In this document: piece after piece, positions 23,636 to 35,988 of the stretch | Numbering within the stretch: position 1 is the first letter of the stretch | Layout: each line of letters opens with the position of its first letter | NCBI GenBank assembly: GCA_905250115.1 | Contig: CAJNOI010000056.1 | Coordinates: 266,099-330,098 of the forward strand | Direction: 5' to 3' | Origin: Adineta steineri | Lineage: Eukaryota; Rotifera; Eurotatoria; Adinetida; Adinetidae | DNA: 64,000 nucleotides | Program-made: the position numbers and the translations under genes | The notes under the pieces: generated by a model | The model's database searches: none | What the model saw: the letters and a program-made list of their open reading frames with translations, nothing else | What the model was told of the DNA's origin: nothing

Positions 23636-25072
23636 TGAACTTCAAAAAATATTTAAACTATTGCGAATAACCCCGCTACATATTAGTCTATCTATGTTCA
23701 AATAACAGATATTGATTTACTCATTGTTATTCTTATAATAAAGTTCGATTAATTATAAAAATTTGATCTAAATTAATCTGAGATATCGCTAGCATTGTTT
23801 TGGGTTTTTCGACATCTTTTTTTATTTGGATACAAAGTGTAATCAATAATTCAAAGCAATCATTATATTTGATATGTTGACCGAAACTAAAAATTGAACA
23901 AAATGCTATTCGTCCATTCATTCATTGTGAATTTAGACTATAGAAAAAAATGGGCGCCATTATTTCCATTGACGATGTCTGTCGAATATAACAAATGAGT
24001 GTATATATTAATATTTAAAAGTTAACAGATAATGTAGAAAAACATAAAATTGGAATATTTATGTGTTCAATTGACTGATTTACCTGATGAGATTCTTATG
24101 ATTACAAGTAATGCTCGTTCGTGACTCGCTTAGCTCTTTCTCGTAGAAATGCATCCTATTCACGTTTACTGGAAAAATAATTGGAAATCTTGCTCTCTTT
24201 CGTTGTTTCCAACTCTTAGCACATATTCGCATCTTACTCAATGGTAAACACAGATTGAAACATGTGTCAGCTGTCGGCACCAGTAGCTTGTCGAACTAGC
24301 CTTAAATTCATATGTGAAGTGTTGGTAATCTTATACGCAAGAAAGCCAACTGTTTATAATCGCCACAGTCTGTGCTACATGCAGGGAAACATTTGAATAC
24401 CCATAAAAATGCATTACCTAAAAACTTGATTTCTATGAGTCTACGTCACTTCTTCCAATTGACATCCCCTTCTCTGTATTAGTCTAAGCAAATGAGGCGC
24501 ACATTTTAATTCTCTGCATCGAAATACCTCAACAAATATCTTTTCTTGAAAATGTGTCTTCGATGTTTTTTTGACCCTGCGGACACAATCAATCAGTCAA
24601 TCAAGCAAGCAAACAATTTATGTTTACTGGACTCTTCTCTGCGAGAAAGAGAATAATGACCAGCAAGGGTGCGAATGCAAGTGGTGCATCAACTTTCGTC
24701 GTTGGGATAACACTACAGATTTATGCTGGGAATGTTAATGATTTAAATTGTTTATTGCTACTTCTAAGAAATATTCTTTTTATTTAAAATAATTTTTTTC
24801 TTAGACTTTTACGTATACACGTCATGATAATACAATAAGTTATTCGATCTTGCTCCAAAATTTACGAAGGAATTTTCTAACGAAGCAAGGTATATATTTT
24901 TTTTTTGTTTTAAATAAAATAAATACAATATATTTCAATAATAGAGCATGTACAGAAACAAATACAAAATTTAATACAGGCAATTATTGTGTTTTTACCT
25001 TAAATAACAAAGATTGAGATCGGAGTATTGTCCACCAACTAGATCTCAATGATTTTGAAACCAAACGGCTTA
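23636..25072. other. intergenic DNA of mixed composition, probably mobile-element debris
   Basis: Between about 24080 and 24760 the G+C is higher than in the flanks and small frames are interrupted; nothing can be named. The minus-strand frame at 24080-24280 has no domain. Confidence 0.4.
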
Positions 25073-25650
25073 AAAACGACGAAAAAATATCGTCGTTTTC
25101 TTTAGTCGTTTCCGCCTCATATGAAACGGCAGTTGTAAGAGCTACCGTTTTCCATCGTTGCCAAACCGTATCCCGCCAATATATTAGAATCTATTGCCTT
25201 TTGTCAAAAAAAAATGTTTTTTTAGTCTACATATATATAAACCGTAATTTTTTTTAAATAAAATAATTATATTTTTACTTAGATACGCGATGTTATCGCC
25301 AAAATTGACGAGTAGTTGCCGATGTCTTCTGATTCTGATGGCATGGACACCACAGTATACTGTGATCCTACATCGTCGTATACGATCATCGTAATGCTCG
25401 TCCTAAGTAGTTATGATAGAGTCGACGAAATGAAACGGTTAGAAAGCGGCATCGATATGGTTCCTCGTTATTCACCGGAAACGACCTAAAACGGCGCCGT
25501 TTTCGTTCCAGTAAAACCACATTATACAAATCTGGGTTTACGGATTACGGTGGCAACTGGTGAGAAACGACATTTGTTCACGGCCGTTTCCTGCACGAAT
25601 TTAGCCGTTTTTAGTCGTTTCGTGCATTATACGACGCTGGAAATGGCGCT
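25073..25650. repeat. palindrome-rich GC-higher block, probable non-autonomous element
   Basis: The motif aaacg/cgttt recurs on both strands many times. Perfect inverted repeats include aaaacgacg/cgtcgtttt (25073-25099), the 16-bp palindrome aaaacggcgccgtttt (25488-25503) and gcacgaa/ttcgtgc near 25590-25626. No coding frame. It abuts the truncated Tudor gene. Confidence 0.45.
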
Positions 25651-25668
25651 CGGAATCAACCACCCCGG

Positions 25669-26172
25669 ATGGCTTACCATTGTACATTATCCAACATAAT
25701 CAAACCGAAAAATGGTTGGCCATCAACATCAATTGATGAATTTCATAAAACATTAGATAAAGGCCCTATATATGCACGCTTCATCAATTATAATTCAATA
25801 ACAGAAATCTTTGAAATTGAAATAAGTAAAAAAGGAGCTAAACAAACAATCAACAAAGATTTCGGTTTGATAAAACTCTAAAATTTTATAAACTTATCAA
25901 ATTAATTTTTCTATTAAATAGAACATTATCGAATGGATCGATCAGCAGAACAAAAAAATGATAAACATATTTATGATAGTATGTTTATTAAAATTAATAT
26001 ATGTGTTTTTTTCTCTTTTGCTGAAGTTATTAAAATGAAAATGCTAGATTCTATTGGACAAAATAAAATTTATTTGGTGCATTACACAAGCCCCACTAAT
26101 TTTTATGTACATCTTAATGAAGAATTGAATTCGTATAAGAGTGTAAATAATAAAATAATAGTTTCATACTGA
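25669..26172 (+). pseudogene. truncated Tudor-domain gene fragment (3 exons)
   Basis: Exons 25669-25864, 25922-25978 and 26027-26172 keep one frame for 132 residues. The first exon reads 'AYHCTLSNIIKPKNGW' then 'IDEFHKTLDKGPIYARF', matching the second half of an extended Tudor domain (A..C.L..I.P..GW...A...F). The last exon reads 'GQNKIYLVHYTSPTNFYVHL', the opening of another Tudor domain, but the gene then stops at 26170-26172 instead of completing it. Full-length relatives (TDRD proteins) bind methyl-arginine on Piwi proteins. No upstream coding exon is visible: the sequence 5' of it is the palindrome-rich block. It is most likely a 5'- and 3'-truncated copy. Confidence 0.6.
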
Positions 26173-27746
26173 TTTTCAAAAATCTATCCGAAATCTTTAG
26201 TTATTATCATCACTAGAGAAATATTAATTAATTATTGTATAAGATAGTCGTACTTTATAGCATCATGCTATTGTATTAGATATGATAAGAAAAGAAATAT
26301 TTTCTTTTTTATTCTTTATTGTTGTTTTTTTAAATAAGATGCTCAAACTGATTTGTCGAAAGCCTGTGTTTATTTTTTTTGATATCGGTGAAATAGATTG
26401 GGTTTAAAAAAAGTAATCTTTATGGATTACCAATAGAATTTTGACGTAAACCACCATTTGCTATTCCATGTTGTTTGTGTAATATTTGTCCAATTAATGG
26501 TAGCATATACTATATAGAATCTGCACATCACGTCTCATAAAAAAATGTTATAAGGAAAATCTATTTAGTTCGTAAAACTTTATAAATGAAAACCAAGGCG
26601 TGGGTGTGAATACTTTCTTCATCTTATAGTTAGACTCATCTTCACCTACATCCATACGTCATTCTCCACGCATCCGTATCTACATCCTAATCAATTAAAG
26701 AATCTATTTATTAAATGTTTTGAATAAAAACAATGTGAAAACGACCATTTTTTTCTTTACGCATGCAATGTTTTCATATACTTTAGACCATTTACCGAGC
26801 ATATCGCTTGACTTAATATGTGAGTAATGGTTAAACATTGTTCTATATCTCCATGAAATTCAATTTTGTAACGGTTCAAGATATATGAAACACTCTGTAC
26901 TGGATGCAAAGAGCGATTCAATTTAAAAAAAAGTATCAAAATCAAACGATTATCATTTTTTAACAACTTTTCTCTAAGTTTTCGAAACGAGTAGAGAGCA
27001 ATTTTTTCAATAAAAAAGTACATAGTTTGATGAGAGTAATCTGTTACTCTCGTTATCTGTCGAAAGTAGTGTAATTCAAATCAATGACTTTCTCTTTTTG
27101 CCAAAATGCTTCAGCGAAATATTTCATTTTTGCAAGCTCTTAGAACATCGATGAGATTTTTCAAACATTCTTTGTGTTGTTCAACCACAAATCTTCTAAA
27201 TTATTAGGCGAAACATAACTTTACGGTGAACAGAATGTCGAATAATGTTTATTCGATCTCTTGAAAGACTATCGAGATCTGTAACATACTTGAAAATACT
27301 TGGAATAGCTAAGTTCTTAAGAAAGTCTATATATAGGTTGCTTATTAAACTAGAAACTACTATTTATAAATGATAAAAGATCTTTTGTTAGCAATTCATA
27401 ATAAGTTCTGATTATCAGGCATTTTACGAAATTCTTTATGCTTTGTGGTAAATACTTGCTTCAGAATGTTCTATATTATTTACTTCCGATAAAAATTTAA
27501 GAATCAGTATTTTTTCAAAAAAATAAGAAAAAATGCAAAGATGAAATAGTGAGGAAATAATAAATATTTATTTGTATTAAAAAGAAAGAAATATATTTTT
27601 GCACCTCGATTGAATAATTTTGTTGAGAGAGAAAAAAAGAAGGAAAGTTTTATGTTAAAATAAATTTTGATGATAAAAAAGAAGAAGAAATTTTGCAAAT
27701 AAGAATTGACGCCTGCATCAATAAATAAATAAAATAAAAATTGTTT
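26173..27746. other. A/T-rich spacer without a supported gene
   Basis: The minus-strand frame 26757-27023 (88 codons) lacks recognisable features. Nothing else is seen. Confidence 0.55.
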
Positions 27747-28890
27747 TTAGATATAATGTGGTGTACAGAGGCAACAAATATTTTGACATTTTTGATAAAT
27801 TCGACTGCATATATTCGAATCATCAAATGATGCTAATGAAGATGTTGTTGAAAGTTTAGGATTTAATGGAATTAATCGTAAACGATTTATAGTCATTCCT
27901 TCAGTTTTATTTGCTGCTTCGTTTGATGTTCCATCTAAATTAATAGAAAAAAATAAAATTTTATTTTCAAATAAAAAACAAAACTAACCTAAAGTATGCC
28001 AATCAGGTATTTGACTATAATAACGTTGAGTTAAATCATGTGCATATCCTTCTAAAGTTGATATATCTCTAAAAGAATATATTTCAAAACAATTTATTTT
28101 TCTTTTCGAAATAAAATCAAAAAAAAGAAACTTTTTTATTTGAATTAAATCTGGTGTTGCTTGCATATCTTGATTATCTTCAGTAGGTTGATCAATAATA
28201 AAATCATTAATAACAGGTTTGACTTGAGTACTATTTAATGTAGCTGTACCAATGGATGATGATGATGTTAATGAAGAAAATAAATATTTCGATTTAACTA
28301 ATTCACTACGAAAATATTCAATACAATAAACAAGATGTTGAGGATGATATGATATTAAACTTGATGAATTGGTTTTTGATGTTATTGATCCTCTGGAAAT
28401 TTGAAAGAAAAAAAAAGAATTTTATTTTATTTTATTTTAATAAATAAAAGAAAACCTTCTTGTTGATTCAGTAGATAATTTCGAAATAAATTCTGATATT
28501 CTCGTAAATAATTGATCTTTTAATTTAAAAAATTCTTCTCGACATGATGGAGCAGATACTATTGTTTCTAATAAAAATTTTAAACGAGATAAATTTCCTT
28601 GAATATCAGCTACTATCTATTCAAATAAATAAAAAATCAAAAAAATTTTATTTTTATAATTCGAAAAAAATAATTTATCTAACCTTATTAAGATCATCTC
28701 TGGTTACTTCATGTATATCATGAACAGATGTTCTTCGAGATGGTTGACGAGTTGAAACTTTGGCAATTGAAGAACGAGATTGAGAGATATTTTCATGATT
28801 ATTTGTTGTTGCTGTTGCTGTTGTTTGTAAATTATATGTTTTTTGAATAAGTTCTAATGGATTATCAATATTTGCACCAGTCGATGACAT
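27747..28890 (-). CDS. unknown 298-residue protein (5 exons)
   Basis: Exons 28684-28890, 28456-28616, 28132-28392, 27989-28068 and 27747-27934 join with consistent phases. The start is a Ser/Thr/Gln-rich disordered stretch with basic Ser sites (RSSIAKVSTRQPSRRTS). Residues about 65-123 form a predicted helical segment ('VTRDDLNKIVADIQGNLSRL', 'FKLKDQLFTRISEFISKL') with a heptad-like pattern recalling the N-terminal helices of syntaxins. No SNARE motif or membrane anchor follows, and the C terminus is short and Cys-rich (CSRIYQKCQNICCLC). I cannot name it. The intron at 28069-28131 is read through in one open frame, but removing it keeps the reading frame and better coding composition. Confidence 0.6.
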
Positions 28891-30886
28891 AACAAATGTT
28901 AAACATTAAAAACTAATAAAATACGGCTCTTTTCTTTTATTTTCATTGAAATGTTTCAATAGTTGAACAATTTCTTTAAGATCAATTAATGATGTATATC
29001 ATCTCGCTTCTATAGATAATGCTCGTTAATCATCAACTTTTTTTTTTTCTTTTTCTTTTTCTTCGTCTTATTTCATTTTTGTAGTTTCCTTTAGTTGATG
29101 AGAAAAAGAAGAAAAAAAATTAGAAAATAGATCTCATTCTTTTTTTCTTCTTCTTCTTCTTCTTCTTCTTCATTCAATCCTTTTGACTAAGACAGTCAAA
29201 TAAGAAAATAAATGAGTGAAGGACAAGATCTTTTTCAATTTTTCATCTATATCATTTCCTTTTAATGGTAACACTCTACTTATTCCTTTTATCATTAATA
29301 ACACTGACAAAAGACAATAATTGAAGTTTTCATTTATTTTTTTTTTGAAAAATAATTTAAATAAAATTTTTAGATTTGATATTTGAGTAGGAAATAATAA
29401 GATTAAATCTCTAATATTGTTTAGTAATACTTTCAGAGTAAGAAGAAGAAGAAGAAGAAGAAAAAGAAGGAAAATTTTCTTCTTGGTTTAAGTTGTCGGA
29501 TGTTCTCTCGTCAGATTTGTCCTAGAGAAGATTTTTTTGTGATTCTCTCCTTATTAAGAAAATTAATGATGTTGTTCTCGAAGAACTTTCTTCTTCTTCT
29601 TCTTCTTTCAATCGGAAAAGACACTCACTTTTCATATACCGGAAAAAATAAAATACTACACATATCAATGAATTAACAACCTTTTCAAATAAAAAATAAG
29701 CAACTAACTAATAAAACATTCATCGAATTTTTTTAAACAAAATAATAGATTCTAATTGACTTTTTTATTATTAAAAATTATTTACACCTAATCAATTTTC
29801 AACAAATCTGTATTATTTTACTTTTCTATTCATATTAGGATTATGCATATTATACTCAATATCATCTTTTTGTCTTTCTTAAATTTCACTTCGATTAATT
29901 TGAACTTCTTTCACAAAATTTCTTATAGATTATTTTAATAAAATTCTTTGGAAAATAAAGATTAGAAGTTAAAATAAGAAGAAATATTCATTTTTATCGA
30001 AATAAGCAAATTGAATAATTATTTGTAATAAGCTAATTATTGTCATTTAGATATCTAATCGGAACTTTAGTTTTTTTATAATTATATATTATTATTCAAT
30101 ATTAACAAGAATCAAATGTTGAGAAAGGACAACATATTCTCTACCAATTTTACTTGATTTTCTTTCAGGAAGGAATAAAATCATATTACAGTACAATTTT
30201 CTAATTAGTTCAATTAAAATCATATGAGTTATTAGAACTGTTTATTTTTAAGAAAGAAAAATATATGTCGAAATGAACTTTAAATAGTACGATTCATTTC
30301 TATATCAACTGATCATTGTTTTACTTTGTTTTTTCTAGAAAAAGATATTTTTATAAAATAACAATTTTAATCAAACACTTCATGTGTTCTATTTAATGGA
30401 AGAAGAACCTTTCAAGTATTTCTTAATGAAAAATATTCAGAAGACTCATCAATGATGAATATTAAGATTTTTAAAAGATTTCTTGAAACTATTTATTTAT
30501 ACTTAATAAGATTTCATAGAAATAAAGTTCAACATGATATTTAATAATATAAGATAGAGAAAAGAATTCGAAATTAAAAATAAAATGTCTTAAGAAATAC
30601 TTTTTATTTGCATGATTGATCATTTCTTAATCTTTTAAGATTTCCATCGAAATAATATATTAGTTTGATCTTATTATTAATATTTATTAGATATTTCTAT
30701 CGACAAAAACAAACATCTATATCAGAAATTTTTGTACAAATGATTAAAAAAAACACAGAAAAACAAAATCACTAAAACTGTCATATTCAAATATGGAATG
30801 TACAAATAAAAAAAAAATGATAAATGATTATATAAAAAACGAAAATTGTAAAAGAAGTTTTTTTGTCACTGTTATATAACTGATAA
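28891..30886. other. A/T-rich spacer with trinucleotide microsatellites
   Basis: (CTT)n at about 29147-29171, (GAA)n at 29440-29461 and (CTT)n near 29589-29607. No coding frame is supported. Confidence 0.6.
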
Positions 30887-33108
30887 TTATATATTGAGAA
30901 TCAACAAAATGAGAAATAGATTAAGAAAAAAGGACGGAATAATTATTGTTGATGATGCATAATAAAATAAAAATTCATCAACAACTTGCCATGGATTTCG
31001 ACCATCATCATAACGAATTGGACAATCATCATCTATTGAAATTAAAAAATTTACGTTTAATTAATAAAATAAAGATTAACTTACGAATACGCTCTGCTTC
31101 ATCAAGTTCAATTTTAAGATCAGCACCATCTTCTGCACTATAACTTTGAGATGTTTGATTAAAACCACAAAATGATCCAGCTGATCTTGATAAATAAATT
31201 TTAAATAAATCCATTCGTTCATAAACCCAACATTTAAAGTTTATATATGGATCATCACGATCATAGGTTATTAAATATGATCGAGAATCTTCTCTCCAAT
31301 AACCAGCACATTGATAAATATAATCTGGTTGTTCATATACGCCAATGGGTGTTCCATATGGATCCAGCTGTCGACAATATTCACGATCAGCAAACATAGC
31401 TTTCGTTTGATCACCACAAATAGTCCATTGCGAAACCATATATTGAGGATCACAAGTTATATACCACCCATGATCACGTGGTCGTGGGGTTACACCACCA
31501 CGAATACGTGTTTGAATTAAAGAGTTTGGTTGTCCAACTTGTTTAAATGTCCACATACCGGTAAATGGACATTCAACAGGGGCTGGTGGATCTAAGACAA
31601 AAACTTGATATTTCCAATTGGCATCATTTCCAAAACTTGTCCATGAACAAACTTCATAGAGTGGATCACGTTTTGATAAATCATCATAAACATTTGACAT
31701 AAATGATTTTGATTTTCTATATCTTAATATATTATGATGACGATCTTTGAAATCGAAACAAATATAATATGAAAAACATTCTCCTTTTGTAACTGTTTTA
31801 ACTAAAAATTGTTGTCGACTTATTTGTTGACAAACATAATATGTTTCTCTTAACCAACCACGATTATTAACTTGAGATATTTCATGTATATGTGTTGCAT
31901 TAATTATTGTTCTTGCATTAACATTAGCTGTATTAACCCATTCTCCTGTAAAATTATCGGGAAAAAAACAAGTTGGTGTTGGAACTTCAGGAATAATTGG
32001 TGTAATAATAACTTTTTCCGGTCCATCAGTTGGAGAATATAATCGTGAACATTCCGCAAATAAAGATTTGGCAAACCATTGTGGTTGATCTTGTCTTGTT
32101 AACATACAACGAAATTTATCATACCAACGTTCTGATCCAACACGTTCATTTGCTATTCCAGTAAATATATCACCTTTATCATTTATCCAATAACCCAAAC
32201 ATTGATAAAGTGGTTGAGCATCTATAGATGAAACAAGATCACGACAATAACCATATGTCATCCAAAATCGTTCATTAACAGCTTCAAATGGTGTACCAGG
32301 ATCAGGACAAGAAACTAAACGTGAAATTGGATTATCACATATTCCAATACCACCTTCACGAAATTCATATGTAAAATGAAATGTTCCATAAATAGTTGCA
32401 CGACATTCTTCAGCAGAATAAGTTTTTGCTAATTAAATAAGAAATAAAATATATATTTACATAAGAAAAATAAATTTAACTCACAAAATAATGTATCAAA
32501 ATCAGCATCTAAACTAATACTTGCACAAAGATCTTGAAAATTCATTTGATTTGTTACAATGGAAGTTATTTCATTACATTCACTTTTTCGTATTTGAACA
32601 ATATTTCGTGTTCGATTATACAATTGATAACATTGATAACATGATTTTTCTCTAAATAATAAGAAAATAAAAAAGAATTGAATATTTATTTTATTTAGAA
32701 ATAAAAACTTACTTATCTCGATAAATAAGTTCATAATGATGTTTTGAAGCATGATCAAAAGGATTTTCTCTCCATTCAAGACGAAAACATTCTCCAAGTG
32801 CATGATTATCAAGAATTGTTATAATACTTGCAGTAGCACCAAGACCTGATTGACGACGATAAAAAAGTCTATCTATATCACCATTTTCTTTTAATGATGT
32901 ATGAGTTTCAAGACCATTTTCATATGAATAATATTCTCCTAATAATGGACGATCAAATGTACATCGAAGTTGACTTTTTACTAATTTTACAAAAAGAAAA
33001 AAAAACAAATAATTTTATTTTAAATAAATTTATTTTATTCAAACCTTTTTCATTGATTAATATTAGAAATAATAATATTAATGGTCTTATCATTAACATT
33101 ATAACCAT
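30887..33108 (-). CDS. secreted Cys-rich protein with GPI-type tail, tandem paralogue A (5 exons)
   Basis: Exons 33045-33108, 32713-32980, 32485-32651, 31085-32428 and 30887-31032; 662 residues. Exon 1 is a signal peptide (MVIMLMIRPLILLFLILINE). The ectodomain has many spaced Cys and repeated modules: 'SCYQCYQLYNRTRNIVQIRK' and later 'FSYYICFDFKDRHHNILRYR' share the C-Y-x-C/x(6)-R-x-N-I/V-L/V core. Motifs such as 'CxFPdNFTGEW', 'AEECxxTIYGTFHFTYEF' and 'FxCMLTRQDQPQWFAKS' resemble, from memory, the DUF7042-DUF7045 module family of arthropod and lophotrochozoan surface proteins. The last exon ends 'IIIPSFFLNLFLILLILNI', a hydrophobic C terminus with no cytosolic tail, as expected of a GPI-anchor signal. 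The function is unknown. Its paralogue lies 456 bp upstream in the same orientation. Confidence 0.8.
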
Positions 33109-33564
33109 CTAAAAAATATATATAAAAGTTCGGACTTTTTTTTATTACTATTTATAAATTCCAACGAGAGAACAGAAAAAGAAAAACTAAGTCATAAAAC
33201 AACCATTAACATTGTACAATTACATCTATTCCTTTTTTTTATATCTTTCTCATTCATTATTAAAACTTAAATTGAATAGATTAAAGATAAAAATGATATT
33301 CTTTGGAATGAAGAATTTTCAGAGGATTTTCAAGAAGATTTTAATTGATCTAAAAAAAGAAAATAATAGAACTTATAAAGATATTGTAAAAGTAAAAGAA
33401 TTCTAATCTAGATATTTATTTTATTTTTAATTAATAGAAAAAGTAACAAAAGAATTATCTGACAAATAATTTCATATACAAACAAAACGAAAAAAAACCA
33501 AATGATTATATCTGACAATGGAATGAGTAAGAATTATCTGAGTAAAAAAAAACCGATTATTTGA
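33109..33564. other. spacer between tandem paralogues
   Basis: A/T-rich, presumably the promoter of paralogue A and the 3' end of paralogue B. The plus-strand frame at 33212-33406 has no features. Confidence 0.6.
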
Positions 33565-35988
33565 TTAATTAAACAAAAACAATAAAACAAATAACAAAAG
33601 AAAAACAATTTTATCAATTGCACATTTTGATGATTTGGCATAATAAAAATTAAATTCTTCTAAATCAACAAATACATTTCGACCATCATCATAACGAATT
33701 GGACAATCATCATCTAATTTAATTAAAAAATTTACGTTTATTTTATTAATTTAAGATTAAGATTAACTTACGAATACGCTCTGCTTCAATAAGTGTCACA
33801 GCAAGATCAGCACCATCTTCTGGTTTATAACTTTCAGATGTTTGATTAAAACCACAAGCTGAACCAGCTGATCTTGATAATGTTATTGTTGTCAAATCTC
33901 TTCTTTCATAAACCCAACATTTATAATTTATATATGGATCATCACGATCATATGTCACCATCATTGATCGGGAATCTTCTCTCCAATATCCAGCACATTG
34001 ATAAATATAATCTGGTTGTTCATAAACACCAATGGGTGTGCCATATGGATCTAATTGTCGACAATATTCACGATCTGCAAACATTGATTTTGTTTGATCA
34101 CCACATATTGACCATTGTGATACCATATATTGTGGATCACAAGTTATATACCACCCATGATCACGTGGTCGTGGGGTTACACCACCACGAATACGTGTTT
34201 GAATTAAAGAGTTTGGTTGTCCAACTTGTTTAAATGTCCACATACCGGTAAATGGACATTCAATTGGTGCTGGCGGATCCAATACAAATAGTTGATATTT
34301 CCAATTAGCATCATTTCCAAAACTAGTCCATGAACAAACTTCATAAAATGGATCACGATTTGGAAATAATTTATATAAATTTGCCATAAATGATTTTGAT
34401 TTTCTATATCTTAAAATATTATGATGACGATCTTTGAAATCGAAGCAAATATAATATGAGAAACATTCTCCTTTTGTAACAGCTTTAACTAAATATTGAC
34501 TACGAGAAGTTTGTTGACAGACATAATATGTTTCTCTTAACCAACCACGATTATTAACTTTGGCTATTTCATGTATATGTGTTGCATTTATTAATACACG
34601 AGCATTTACATTAGCTGTATTTAGCCATTGACCAGTTAAATTACTTGGAAAGAAACAAGATGCGATGGGCTAAACAAAACAAAATTATATGGTTTATTAA
34701 GAATCAAAAACTAAAATCTTAAAAGTTGAAATATAAATAACGGAGAAAACTCAAAAAAAATACTATGAAAGGGATTTAATCTAGCATATGATTACTTAAT
34801 AAATAGTTATATTCTGAATATTCTATAGGACTATTTTTAATAAAATATGCAAATAAAAGATTGGTACTGACCTCTTCCGGAATAACAGGTGTAATAATAA
34901 CTTTCTCTGGTCCATCAGTTGGACTTGATAATGATGAACATTCAGCAAATAAAGATTTGGCAAACCATTGTGGTTGATCTTGTCTTGTTAACATACAACG
35001 AAATTTATCATACCAACGTTCCGATCCAACACGTTCATTAGCAATAGCAGTTATAATATTTCCATCAGGTGTTAACCAAGAGCCAAGACATTGATTTAAT
35101 TGATCAGCATCAAATGATGATGTTAAATATTTACAATAACCATATCTCATACGAAAACGTTCATTAACAGCTTCAAATGGTGTACCTGGATCTGGACACG
35201 ATATTAAACGTGATGATGGATTATCACAAATACCAATTCCACCTTCACGAAATTCATATGTAAAATGAAATGTTCCATAGATTGTTCGACGACATTCTTC
35301 CGCAGAATAAGTTTTTGCTAAAAAATTAAAAATAGTTTCATTGAAATTTCTAAAGAAAAAATAAAACTTACAAAAAAGTGTAATAAATTCACTTTGATCA
35401 TCAATTGATCGACATAATTCATTAAAATTCATTTGATTTGAAACTAAAGATGTTGTTTCACCGCAGGAACCTATAAATTAAAAAATATTTGTTTTTTTTT
35501 TCTCTTATAAAAATAAAGACAAAGTACTTTTTCTCATTTGAAGAACATTTTTTGTTCGATTAAACATTTGATAACATTGAAAACAAGATTGAGATCTTTG
35601 AAAAAAATAAAAAATAATTTTATTTTCTATTGATTTAAATAAACTTACTTGTCTCTATAAATCAGTTCATAATAATTTTGTTTAAGAGTTAATTGAAAAC
35701 ATTCTCCAACGTCTTCATTAACTAAAAGACCACCAGTATCTTTTCTTGTTGCACCAGCACCTGATTCTCTTCGATAAAAACGTCGTTCAATATCTCCACT
35801 TTCCTTAAATGATGAATGAGTTTCAAGGCCATTTTCATAAGAATAATATTCTCCTAATAATGGTCGATCAAGTGTACAACCATTTATTCCATCTATATTA
35901 AAAGTTTATTTTTATTTAAATTAATTTTTTATTTTTAATACAAACCAGTTCCAGGTAAATAAATCAATACAATAAATAGGAGTAACAT
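33565..35988 (-). CDS. secreted Cys-rich protein with GPI-type tail, tandem paralogue B (7 exons)
   Basis: Exons 35946-35988, 35649-35892, 35528-35595, 35372-35470, 34872-35317, 33772-34669 and 33565-33713; 648 residues. The architecture equals paralogue A: signal peptide (MLLLFIVLIYLPGTG), 'CFQCYQMFNRTKNVLQMRK' module, 'AEECRRTIYGTFHFTYEF', 'CFFPSNLTGQW', the second C-F/Y module ending NILRYRK, then the block with 'CPFTGMWTFKQVGQ' and a hydrophobic end (IVFLLLFVLLFLFN) typical of GPI signals. It differs from A by two extra introns (35471-35527 and 34670-34871) and by a shorter loop near residue 55. A 130-bp stretch is identical to A at the DNA level. It is likely a recent tandem duplicate. 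Confidence 0.8.

Noticed and set aside
26757-27023. 88-codon minus-strand frame
   Set aside because: No recognised motif, no exon partners, and composition does not differ from the spacer.
27984-28166. Unspliced 60-codon frame across 28069-28131
   Set aside because: The middle is Phe/Lys-rich and bounded by GT...AG; splicing it keeps the frame of the 298-residue protein.
29147-29171. CTT/GAA runs as a possible CRISPR or satellite array
   Set aside because: Plain trinucleotide microsatellites with no spacer structure.
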